64,000 nucleotides of DNA from the NCBI RefSeq assembly GCF_022539315.1, contig NC_066316.1, positions 100,310,179 to 100,374,178 on the forward strand, written 5' to 3'. The translations under genes and the position numbers were made by a program. Below are positions 1 through 10,359 of the stretch, one piece after another. Source of the stretch: Serinus canaria (taxonomy: Eukaryota > Chordata > Aves > Passeriformes > Fringillidae). Every line of letters starts with the position of its first letter. Position 1 is the first letter of the stretch. A model generated the notes under the pieces. It was given only the letters and a program-made list of their open reading frames with translations, was not told where the DNA came from and made no database searches.

Positions 1-1295
1 ACAAGGGAGTGACACATGGGGTTCTGAAGATGGAGATAAAAGGATCTGAGGCCTCTAACACCACAACTGAAAAAGAGACCTTGGCAGCTTACGAAGGGGT
101 TTGATCTATTTCAGAAATGACTGGTACTGAAGAACAGCTCCTCTTGCTACCCTGACTGGCAGTGCTGGGCTGGATGTTCAAAGGTAAAGTCCCTTTCACA
201 CATCATCCCACAGCTGCCACATGGAACAAGAGGATCTCTTTGATTACACAGCAGTCTTGGATAAGATATCCCAGTTACCCAAGGCTCTCTAAGATCATAA
301 TGAATTGTTCTTAAAGTGAAAATTCCAGTCATAAGAGGAGGAGAAGAAGGTGATGTGCTGAGGAGACCTCACCATATAGTCACCTACCTGAAAATAAAAA
401 GCAATACACTCTCTTCACTGACTTTTCCTGCCATATCATAGAGGCAGATTGAAAATGGAAAGCTGCTGTGTGGAGGGAGTCCTATGAGGTGAGTCACAGA
501 AGCTATTGAGGGACAAGGTGGGTCAAATCAGGTTGCAGAGCTTAAAGTCATCCCCTTGGCTTTAGATATTGTCGAATGAGAGAAGGGGCCAAGACTCTAC
601 CTCTAAACTGACTCGTGAATGGTAGCAAACACCTTTCTGGCCTTCTTGAAAGAAGGAAAAAATCCAATTGGCAGCAGAGAGGAAAACCCATCTGGGCTAA
701 GAGTGACAAGACATCACTGCCAGGGTAGAGAACCTGGCTGTAAAAGTCCACCTTGTAGATGCGCACATATCCAAGGGTTGAGTTACCAAAGAGTGTTGCA
801 ACAATGGTGGATCAAGCTGCCAAGATCAGGTAGATCTTGACTGGAAATACCAGAGTAATAATTTCTGGCTCAGTGGGCTTGTGATGCCTCAGGTCACCAG
901 TGAAGTGATGCGACATATAGATGGTCTTGTGATCAAAGGGTAAACCTACCCATGGACACTATATTTCAAGGTTATTCTAACTGTGAAACGTGTGCTGCAG
1001 TCAAGCAGACCAAGCTGGTAAAGCTCCTGTGGTATGGGAGACAATAACCAAAATAGAAATATGGGGGGGCCTGGCAGATCAATTGCATCACACTGTTGCA
1101 AACCTGCCAAGGCAAGCACTATGTGCTGACAATGGTGGAAACAACCAGTGGATGGTTGAAGATGTACCCCATGCCTCCCACCACTGCACTGGGTCTTGAA
1201 AAGAGAGTCCTGTGGTGACAGGGCACCCCAGAAAGAATTCATTGGGACAGAGGGACTAATTTCTAAAATACAGTTTTCCTCCACTTCCAAATCAC
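1..1295 (+). pseudogene. ERVL-type endogenous retrovirus pol remnant (RNase H and integrase region)
   Basis: This is a decayed internal fragment of an avian ERVL-like retrovirus, read on the plus strand. About 1-470 resembles the region between reverse transcriptase and RNase H. About 480-830 resembles RNase H and its linker; a readable stretch includes MVANTFLAF at 619. About 850-1290 resembles integrase, with a zinc-finger-like part near 900-1010. Around 1069-1218 one frame stays open through the start of the catalytic core, and the expected first catalytic Asp appears as Asn (AAT at 1081-1083). Stops and frame changes are frequent throughout, so no working protein can be made. The similarity stops abruptly near 1295 and no 3' LTR follows, so the 3' part was lost. 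The 5' part lies outside the window. The ERVL assignment rests on recalled similarity, not on a search. Confidence 0.72.
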
Positions 1296-4200
1296 ATCGT
1301 GATTTTTAATGTTGTGACACTATAACTGCCTAGGAACACATATACTAGCAAGTGAACATTAAATTGCTCATGATTGCAGAAATTTTCATTTAAGTTTTGT
1401 ATTCAATATTTGCCCTACTTGAATTTTGCCCTTTCATGATGAGAAATTATCTACTTAGTATGTAAGAATATACACGCAATTGTATATGGTAAACTGAAGG
1501 TCTATTAAGACTAGAAATTAAGAGAGGATGTGAGCAAGACTATAAGGATGGACCGACACCTTTACCCTAGATATTCACATGGTAGTTCTGTGGCAGAAGT
1601 AACTCTTTGGAGAGTGAGCCTTAGAAGTAAAAGAGTAGTTCACTCCCGAGCATGTCCTTGGGTAGGTAAGTAAGGCCCATACTGAGCACTTAGATGCCTG
1701 CACTTTTTCTATAATGATGGAGGAAGCAAGTCCTCTTCAGAGAGGGAGCATGTCTTAAATTTTCTCCAGACCAGCCATGAAGAGCACTTCAGGGATGATG
1801 GGATACCTTCCAATGATATTATTCCTAAATCAGGCACCTCAGGTAAGTGCTTAAAACACAGAAGGATAGATAGCTCTTCTCTTGGATGATTAGATAATCA
1901 TCCTGGCAAGAATCCAGAGGGTCTATGGTCTTCATGGCTGTCTAAGAGCCCAAGGCTCTGAAAAATCAAGTTCATCTGTGTTTTATTTCTAAAGGGAGAG
2001 AGAAAGAAAATTTCCTGCAGAATAAGCAGCTGAAATTCTCAAAGCAAAGCCCTTGCGGATGGACTTTTCCTCTCCTCTGAGTTCACATGCTGGGGGGCTC
2101 TAGAAGAACCTGAGATGTTCAACTGCTGACATAAAAAAAAACTCATTTAAAAGGGTAAGGAGTACAGATGAGAAGAAAAGTAATTTGAAGATGATTCTGA
2201 GTTGCTAAATGTTTGGATTGCCTAGACTGGAATTTATAGCTTTTATTAATCTGCACAATATTGGAATATAAGATGATTCAAGATCTTTTATACTCTCTGA
2301 CTCATTTTTTAGTGTTTTCTTAATATAGTCTTTTTACACAATGCATTTTTCTGTCATTTTTAACACAAAATTTAATGATTCGGCATACAAGAGTACACTT
2401 AGGAAGCCAGTTTATCTCTAGAGTCTGGGCATGTGGATCTGATTTGAACAAAGATAAATGGTCTCATTTTATTACAGGAACTTTTCATTAATAATACCAG
2501 GTATGTCATGTACATTATAACAGGTTCATTGCATTTGGTTCTTTTGACATTTTATGAGGCAATGGTAATGAAAGTTGTGAGCAGCTACATGGCTTTGTGT
2601 TAAAAAAAAAAAAGAACACTGCAGATTATTTACAAAAGTCTATTAAAAATGTCAGATGAAGAAATGAGGTTTTTTGCAAGATGTTAAAAATTCAATAAGG
2701 AACTGATAAGAAACTTTCTTAAAACTATGTAGCATTTCATAGGACTTCTGAAAATTATTCATGCTAAAAATGTGATTCCTCTATAATGGAGACATTCATT
2801 GCAGTTATCAATAGATATGTAATAATTAGTAATCTGGACTTTGTGAACCACATAGATAAGATTGTAAATTAAGCTTTAGTGTGTTCCTATATTTTCTCTT
2901 CATATCAAAGCAAATTTGTTAATTTGTAGCTGCTCTGGAATTTAAACACTGTGAGTTTTGGTACTTTTTTCTTATAGCTAAGTTCCCATCTTTGGTAAAA
3001 TATAGCAAAAAAGAATCCAAGCCATAGCACAAGGAGTAGTACTAGTGGGAAATCTAGTCCTTTGAAATTGACACAGTAAAGTTTGTTCATGTAATATTAG
3101 AATAAGTTACCAATTGGTTTATATTAATAAATAATATGCAAGTAGGGAATAAATGAGGAAAAAGAAATATTTACCATAAATTTAGGAGGTGCAAGTCTAT
3201 TTTTTTTACATAGTTCTCCAGTTGACTGAAGAATGATACTGGAAATTGTACCATAGCACTTATCTATAGGATAAAGAACATAATCTATCAATCTGGTATA
3301 ATTATTTTTTTTCATTTAATACCTGTAAATTGGTATCAAACTTAAAAGTGTTCAATTACAAGGAAGAATTTTCTGGGTTATGACAAATCTCAACAGCCTA
3401 TTCCATAAAAGAAGTGTGACAAGGTATTGTCATGGCAATGGCTACATCATTACAGATTGTGGATTAATTGTGCTTCCACTACCACTTTAAAGAAATAAGA
3501 ATAATTGTCTGGTAAGAGAAAAAAATCTTTGCTCAAATCTTGACAGCGAAAGGAAGCTATTAGCAAAATAAAGAGGAAATACACACACTACAAAAATAAT
3601 TATATTTCAGTTAAATTATGATGTGTGGATTTGGAAAGTTTTCTCAGTCAGAAAATCTCCCCTTAATAGACTTAAGAAGCGCAGTAAGGGTTTACAGAAA
3701 TGTCTCTAATGGGAACTGATATTTGAAAGCAAAGGCTAGTGGGACTGATTACTTTTCTCATTAGGCAGCATCTCTAACAAAATAAATCAGATGTTGCCAT
3801 AAAACGTTTCACATATCTGTCAAACTGAAGGATATAATCTGGAAACACACCATGAAATTAGCATAGATACATGCCGAATTGGAGTCAACAAACATTTTCA
3901 TCTCATACTAATTGACAAAAAGCAGTGTCACCGCTGCACACAATTTTATCTGCAATTATTAGAGGGACAAGTGAAAACCCCTTGAACTACAAATTTCTCC
4001 TCATGTTTTGATGTCAAGTACTGCCCAAACCAATGTCTGCAGGAAGCAGAGTTTTCTTTTTTTAATACTTTGCAATATTTCCTTTTTTAATATCTTCCCC
4101 TTTCCAGGGAAAAAGGTTAAATGAGATCCTTTACCTTCCCAGCTCTGGGCAGCTGTGCAGACAAAGAGGGAGTGTGGAATGATCTCATCATGCTGGCAGA

Positions 4201-5524
4201 GACTCCAGTGTGTTGGGCTCAGTGCCACAGAGCGAGGTGGGGACGGAGGACACGGCCCTTCGGCCAAAGTCATTTGCTCCAGTGTCTCTGTGTGGGTAGC
4301 AGGGAACAACATCCTCCTCCAGAGCTGTCTGAGGGCTCCTGATGGGGGCTCCTGATGGGGGCTGCTCTGAAGATGTTCTGTGCTGAACGAGTAACAAACT
4401 AATCAGAGGCAGGTTGAGGCAGAGAAAGAGGTAGTAGAGCTGTGCGTGGGGCTGCTTGTAGCCAAAATGAACATTTAATTCTTCCAAGAAAAAAAGCTTT
4501 GTTTTAACTGGCAAGATGAAGAAAATCTCTGCGATAAGTTATTTTGATAGCACTAAAATCACATTTTGGTGAGAAGACCTAAGTTCAAATCACTGCTATA
4601 AGTCAAAAAAATGAGGAAATTTTGCTGTCTCCTATATGCTGTGTGAATGCTCAACAAAGCACTGTTTATATGTGTGGCAACATCAATGTGTTCATTTGAG
4701 AATATATCTACTTCATTGAGACTAGTTTTTCTGTTATCAGCAGTGTATTGAACACTGGGCAAAGCAACAAATGTCTCTTTGTTATTTTCCATTTTTGACA
4801 TGTTTTCCAAACATAGAAGTAGTACATATATGGGAAAACATAAAGATATCTTCTCCTATGCTTTCTTGAATCCCTTCAGGCCCACCTCTACTTAAATGTC
4901 TCCAGCTCTAGTAGAAGACATGGAGAGCTGAAGCTGGGACTAGTAATCATCTCATTGTCAAGGGGTTACATTTGACAGATTTTTGGCAGTTTATCAGGAT
5001 GGCACATTTTGTGCAGATGTACCTTCAGCAAAGCTCCTATCTCTAGCTGAGCCTTATGCAAGCTTTCTTGGTTGGCTGAGGGCTTTTTATATTTTATTCC
5101 CTTTGTTACATGAAGCATATCTTTCTTGATAAAGTAACAGTAAACAGACAATACACTACATTCTCTTCATTATCAGGCTGTCCAATGAAGCATGACATTC
5201 AGTTTCCTTGTAATTTCTATTTTAGCATAATTCATACTGAATAGTCACTGATGTTTAAGCCTTTGTAACATTATCCAGCTTTCCCCTGTTTCTGCTAATT
5301 TATCCACCTTCTGTAGCAGAGAATGGTAAAATTTAATATGTACTGCCCAAGGGGCCATCTCTTGCAGTCCACTAGGAAATTGGACATCTTTTGTTTTGCT
5401 GCTTATTAATGTTCTTGTTGAAAAAATGAAAAAGTACTGAGGCAAAACATCCTCCTCAATCACAGTCCAAAGCTTGTGTGGTTTGCTCTTCTAGAAGCGG
5501 TCGTCTAAGTGGCTGCATCAATGA
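1296..5524. other. Unassigned AT-rich DNA without a recognisable gene
   Basis: I recognise no repeat family or gene here. The stretch is AT-rich with short A and T runs (for example 2600-2613). Three places have weak exon-like features: 1770-1842 on the plus strand, and 3175-3292 and 4134-4395 on the minus strand. These are reported as findings because neither splice signals nor frame length is decisive. Open frames of 60-110 codons in this interval fit chance. Confidence 0.5.
4336..4361. repeat. 13-bp tandem duplication
   Basis: The 13-mer CTCCTGATGGGGG occurs twice head to tail (4336-4348 and 4349-4361) with no mismatch. It lies in a GC-richer patch with several CpG dinucleotides. This is a simple local duplication, probably from replication slippage. 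Confidence 0.9.
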
Positions 5525-6500
5525 TCAATGGAAGGGCTGCGGACATCATTTACTGGACTTCTGCAAAGCCTTTAACATGCTCACCCATAATATTCTTCTC
5601 TCTAAATCAGAGAGATGGATTCAATGAGAAGATTGTGTGTAAACACACCTGAAGGGTAGGATGCCATCCAGAGGGATCTGGACAAGCTCAAGAAATGAGC
5701 CTATAGGAAACACATGAAGTTCAGCAAGGCCAAGTTCAAGGTGCTGCACCTGGGTTGAGTCAATCTCCAGTATCAATCCAGGCTGGGGGATGAACAGATC
5801 TGGAGCAGCCTGGCCGAGAAGGACTTGGGGGTGCTCTGGGTGAGAGGCTGGACATGACCCAGCCATGAGCCCCTTTCAGCACAGAAAGCCAAATGTGCCC
5901 TGGGCTGCATCCAAAGCAGCATGGGCAGCAGGGGAGGGAGGGGATTCTGCCCCTCTGCTCTGCTCTGCCCTGGTGAGACCCCACTGGCAGTGCTGCACAC
6001 AGCCCTTGGGTCCCTAGCATGGAAAGTACATGGACTGTTGGAGTGAGTCCAGAGGAGGCCACCAAAATAATTTGAGGGATAGAACATGTCTCATGTGAGG
6101 AAAGGCAGAGAAAGTTGAGATTTTTCAGCATGGAGAAGAGAAGGCTTCAGGGGGACCTAATTGTGGCCTTATAGTACCTCAAAGGAGCCTACAGGAAAAC
6201 TGAAGAGAAACATTTTTCAAGAGCATGCAGTGACAGGACAGTGAGGAATGGCTTCAAATCAAAACAGAGTAGGTTTACATTGTATATTGGAAAGAAATTC
6301 TTTAGTGGGAGGTACTGGAACAGATTCTCCAGAGAAGTTGTGGATGCTCCTCCCTGAAAGTGTTCAAGGCCAGATTGGATAGGGCTCTGAGCAACCCAGT
6401 CTAGTTCAAGGTTCCCTACCCTGTAAAAGAGGCTTTAAATTAGGTAATCGTGAAGGACCCTTCCAACCCAAGCTACCCAAGCTAGGTTGATGGTATGATC
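5525..6500 (+). mobile_element. CR1 LINE, 5'-truncated, end of the reverse-transcriptase frame plus 3' UTR
   Basis: This is a non-LTR retrotransposon copy of the CR1 family in plus orientation. It opens inside the reverse-transcriptase coding region: at 5550-5600 the translation reads DFCKAFNMLTHNILLSK, a recognisable form of the CR1 'DFSKAFDTV' block. Downstream are typical CR1 C-terminal landmarks: the 'SKAKFKVLHLG'-like stretch near 5715-5755, the 'LGCIQSSMGSRG'-like stretch near 5900-5930, and the 3' UTR near 6300-6470 with 'AAGGACCCTTCCAACCCAAG'. Stops and frameshifts interrupt the frame from the start, so the copy is dead. Severe 5' truncation is usual for CR1. The terminal octamer repeat is degraded, reading about 'GGTATGATCTT' at 6490. 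Open frames of 80-120 codons on the opposite strand are shadows of this element. Confidence 0.87.
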
Positions 6501-7284
6501 TTTTATTCACTGGCAAGGAAATGAGTGGTTACTGAAAGGTCAATCCCAACTGCTTCACATACCAATATTCTGCTTAATGCATGCAAAGGTACATAATGAA
6601 AGAGAAAGCAATTATTAGGGTAACATTTCAGATTATAATATTTCTCACTAAATAATTGAACACCTAATTTACTCTAATCAGTGACTGTACTGGTGGCATT
6701 CGACCATGATGAAATCTGTGGTTTCAAAGAAAAAACTCCTAATGTAGATAACATTTACAAAACATTGGCACAAGCTGTACTGCAGTTCAAAAATCATGTG
6801 TGTTCTCCTGTGTAAAGGAAAAAAGATGCAGGATAGTAGCTAGATATATTAGCACTGGTAGGAAAAGAGGATAATTAAAAGATAACTAGGAAGATAATTA
6901 AATGAAAACAGAGACTAACCTGATGTGCTTTAGGCTAAGTGAAATAATTAATCTTGATAGATGGTATATAATAAAAGCTTTTGAATATAGTCTCCTACAC
7001 AAGCTTGCTATTATGAAATCACAGTTCTTTGTGCAGGAAATAACTGTTCTAAAGTGAAATGTTCCTGTTATATTTAGGTTCTGTTAGATCTTCTGTTGAA
7101 GAAGCATTTCAGAGAGTAGGCAGGAAGAGCTGAATAACCCAATTAGCTATGGAGTTTCTAAGGCTTGAAAATACACAGGAATCCTCTGCCCCTTCCTGTT
7201 CCTTCTTTTCAAAGACTTTAATGAAAACTGCTGGGGTCTGGAGACTAGAGGATCCCTGTAGAGAGAATGGTCCATTGAACAGAG
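6501..7284. other. Unassigned AT-rich spacer
   Basis: AT-rich DNA between two CR1 copies. I see no gene, RNA or repeat signature in it. Confidence 0.5.
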
Positions 7285-7480
7285 AGGGGTTAGGCACTGA
7301 AACAGCATCCCCAGGGAAGTGGTCACAGCACCAAATCTGCCAAGTTCAAGGAGTATTCGTACAAAGCTCTCAGGCATGTGGTGTGATTTCTGGGGTGGCC
7401 CTGTACAGGGCCAGGAGTTTGGTTTGAAGATACTTCCAGGTCAAAATATATTCCATGATTCTATGATTCTCTGAACTGCA
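7285..7480 (+). mobile_element. CR1 LINE 3'-end fragment
   Basis: Short 3' piece of a CR1 element in plus orientation. It carries the recognisable blocks 'CAGGGAAGTGGTCACAGCACC' (about 7312-7332), 'CTCTCAGGCATGTGGTGTGA' (about 7367-7386) and a 'GGGCCAGGAGTTTG' block. It closes with the CR1 terminal octamers ATTCCATGATTCTATGATTC near 7450-7470. This tail differs from the element at 5525, so it is a separate insertion from another CR1 subfamily. The coding region is absent. Confidence 0.82.
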
Positions 7481-8576
7481 AGGTTACTTTAATTCTATTT
7501 TAGAAGGGAACACTTCTTGGGAAGAACACTTATTTCTATTCCAAAATATGGGCCTTGGGGCATTTTTCAGTTTTGCTTGTTTATTTAAACAAATTTAAAT
7601 ATTCATAATCAGAATCCCTAGAAAGGATAAACTGAGTGAAACTATGCCAGTTTGTACCAATATGGAATGCAGTTACACTTGTCTGTCTTTGGCTTGCCTG
7701 GCCTCATGCAAATTGTTATTTTGCAAGTTGCAGTGACTCACATCTCTATACCATCTATATGTAGGTATCCATATACCAGAAAGCAAAGGGAAAGCTCAGA
7801 GGATGCTCTGCAGCAAGGGAATGAAGGGTGAAGAATTCTGTTTGGATCTTATTCTGAAAGGTTCAACAGCAAATACTGTAATAAAATTGATTTAAGAAAA
7901 GAAAGAAATAGGAATACAAATATAATTAGCACATGTATCTTATGTCCCTTCATATGCTGGGAACCCCAATTTTGTGAAGCATTGGGAGAGTCCCATAGCT
8001 TGCTCCACAGACTCCACCTGTGGAGAAGTTCAGTATTCCTCACATACTTTATTGTGTCTTAAAACAAGCATTTATCTTCTGGAAAGGTGGGGCAATGTCC
8101 ACCAGAGTGCCACTGAGCAGCCTGGGGCATGCCAGCTTTTCTTTAAGACTACATTTGCAATTTTCCTTCAGAAAATTAGCAAAGAATTAATGACTGATTA
8201 CTGATAAAATAAAAATTACGAAATCTTAATTGATAAACTAAAATACAGTGTTGATGACTGATTTGCAGATTTTTAGCTCTGTATATTTGTTAATTAGTTA
8301 ACATTTGTTTAATGTTTTGAACATGAAAAACACCATGAAAGCACTAAGAAAAATTAGCTACACTTTTGAAGACTTTAGTTGAAAGAATTAACTCAGATGG
8401 ATTAGAGGGGAAATAACTACTGATAAGTAGATGGATTTAAAAGATGACAGTTGGATTTCATTAATTGTGAGGATAAGAAGCAATAGATATAATGATTGCA
8501 GAGGAAAAATGAGGGACAATGCTAAGAACACTGTGTGTGTAACATTGCCTTTAGCATCCACAAATGGGATAGCTCC
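7481..8576. other. Unassigned AT-rich spacer
   Basis: I recognise no gene or repeat family. The interval is low in CpG and has several short open frames compatible with chance. Confidence 0.5.
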
Positions 8577-9696
8577 TGTATGGGTTTGGCATGGTTAGGG
8601 TTTGGTAGTGCAGGAAAGGAGGACTTCTCTGAGCAGCTGCCCAAAGATTCCCCCATCTGACAAAGTCCATGCCAGCCTGTGCCAGGATGAACATGCACTG
8701 GCCAAGGCAGAGCCCATCAGTGATGGTGGTAATGCCTCAGGGATAACACTGTTAAAGAAGGAGAGGGAAAACCCCTGAACAGCAGCTGCAGCTGGAGAGA
8801 AGAGTGAGAATATGTGAGAACAGCCCTGCAGACCCAAGGCCAGTGTAGAAGGAAGGGCAGGAGGTTCTTTGGGCGCTGGAGCAGAGATTCCCCTACAGCC
8901 CCGGTGCAGCCCATGGTGAGGTAGCTGTGCCCCCAGAGCCCATGAAGGACCATGGGGGAGCAGAGATCCACCTGCAGCCCATGGAGGACCCCACAGTGGA
9001 GCTGGGCTGCCTGAAGGAGGCTGTGACTGTGGTAAGTCTCTGCTTCAGCAGGATCCTGGCAGGACCTGTGGCCCCATGAAGAGAGGAGGCCACACTGGAG
9101 CAGATTTGCTGGCAGCACTTGTGACCCCATGGGGCACCAAAATTGGAGCAACCTGTTCCTGAAGGATTGCACCTCATGGAAAAGGATCCACACTGGAGCA
9201 GTTCATACCCTGCAGCCTATGTCATGTTGGAGAAGCTAATGGAGCACTATCCCCCACAGCAGCAACCCCACACTGGAGCAGGAGAGTGCAAGGAGTCCTT
9301 CCCTTGAGGATCAAGGAGATTAGTACAGATATTGCACAGATAAAGTGCAATGAACTGATCATAGACCTCATTCCCTGTCCCCTTGAGTCACTGGAAGGCA
9401 GAAGGGAGAGAATCTGGGAATGAAGTTGAATCTGGGAAGGAAGGAATGGAGACAAGATGTTTTAAGATTAAGTTTATTTCTCATTATACTACACCAATTT
9501 GATTGCTAATAAATCAAATATTTTATTCCATAAGTGGAGTCTGTTTTGCTTGCAACAGTCACTGGTGATTGATCTCTCCCTGCCATTATCTTGACCCACA
9601 AGCCTTTTGTAGTTTCTCTTCCCCACCCTGTCCACGAGTGGAGCAATGGAGCTTCTTTGCTGGGCATCTGGGGTCCACCCAGAGTCAACACCTACA
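8577..9696 (-). mobile_element. Solo LTR of an avian endogenous retrovirus (long, internally repetitive type)
   Basis: A GC-rich block of 1,120 bp lies in AT-rich DNA and is best read on the minus strand. There it begins TGTAGGTGTTGACTCTGGGT at 9696 and ends CCAAACCCATACA at 8577, which gives TG...CA termini. Its 5' region matches avian LTRs of the 'GGTTGACC..GGCTGGATGCC' type and contains the block 'GTGGGTCAAGATAATGG'. The interior holds an irregular array of 'CACTGGAGCAG'-like units (near 8876, 8953, 8996, 9093, 9143, 9195 and 9275). AATAAA occurs on the minus strand at about 9474 and 9522. No internal retroviral genes flank it, so it looks like a solo LTR formed by recombination. The flanking bases (GCTCC before, TTTCC after) do not form a clean target-site duplication. 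A related, shorter copy lies at 48999-49751. Open frames of 80-158 codons inside are not genes. Confidence 0.8.
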
Positions 9697-10342
9697 TTTC
9701 CCTGTTATGTGACATGAAACAGTGACAGGGTTGTGCAGCTTTTTGACTGTGTCTTCACATGTCCCACCAGCAATTTCTTTCACTAATCTTGAACTCTCCA
9801 TTCTTTCATTATTCACTCTTCTGTGAGTTTTGATCCCTACCTATACTTATTCACCAACTCAGAGCAATAACTGATATTTGGTAGATCTAAGAATAAAATC
9901 TAACACCCTTGAGTTTAATCTCCTGCATCCTACAGCCCAGAGAGTTTCTCATCCTGCAGCCAAACATTATAGTTGAACTGGATGTTTTTCTTCCAGTCTA
10001 AAGATGTGATAAAGAATCTGTCTTTATTTTGTCCTTCTCAACAGAATACTTACCTAGTCTTATCAACCTTGTCTTAAAAAAAATTAAAAAAAAATTGAAA
10101 GAGATTGTGGCTATCTCAGCACCAAATAAAATAATAAATAAGTGTATTTTCCTGGGAGTGTTAATACAGAGTTTCTACAAATTCATTGTGAAAACGATGT
10201 AAGAGGAATGGCATACTCTGGATGTTATCCTGGGTGGACAGTGTCATAGTGGGGATAAAATCAGAAATACATCTGTATTTAAGTGTAAACCATTCTTCTT
10301 TGTTAGAGAGAAAAGAAAGAGGCATGTATTAGGAATTGAAGC

Positions 10343-10359
10343 AAAAAAAAAAAAAAAAA
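10343..10359. repeat. Poly(A) tract, 17 bp
   Basis: An uninterrupted run of 17 adenines. No retroposed gene or SINE is recognisable upstream, so it is called a simple homopolymer. Confidence 0.9.

Noticed and set aside
2905..3090. 61-codon minus-strand frame with a transmembrane-like run (FPLVLLLVLWLGFFFAIF)
   Set aside because: Tempting next to the exon candidate at 3175-3292, but no acceptor in the right phase joins them, and T-rich DNA commonly encodes hydrophobic runs.
4966..5151. Minus-strand segment ending GCTGAAG|GTACAT as an exon
   Set aside because: The donor is acceptable but the upstream acceptor tract is purine-rich and the frame is short.
5621..6131. Minus-strand frames of 81-123 codons
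   Set aside because: Antisense shadows of the CR1 element at 5525-6500.
8717..9193. 158-codon minus-strand open frame with His, Leu and Ser
   Set aside because: Lies wholly inside the LTR at 8577-9696. It is GC-rich repeat sequence with no viral or cellular domain.
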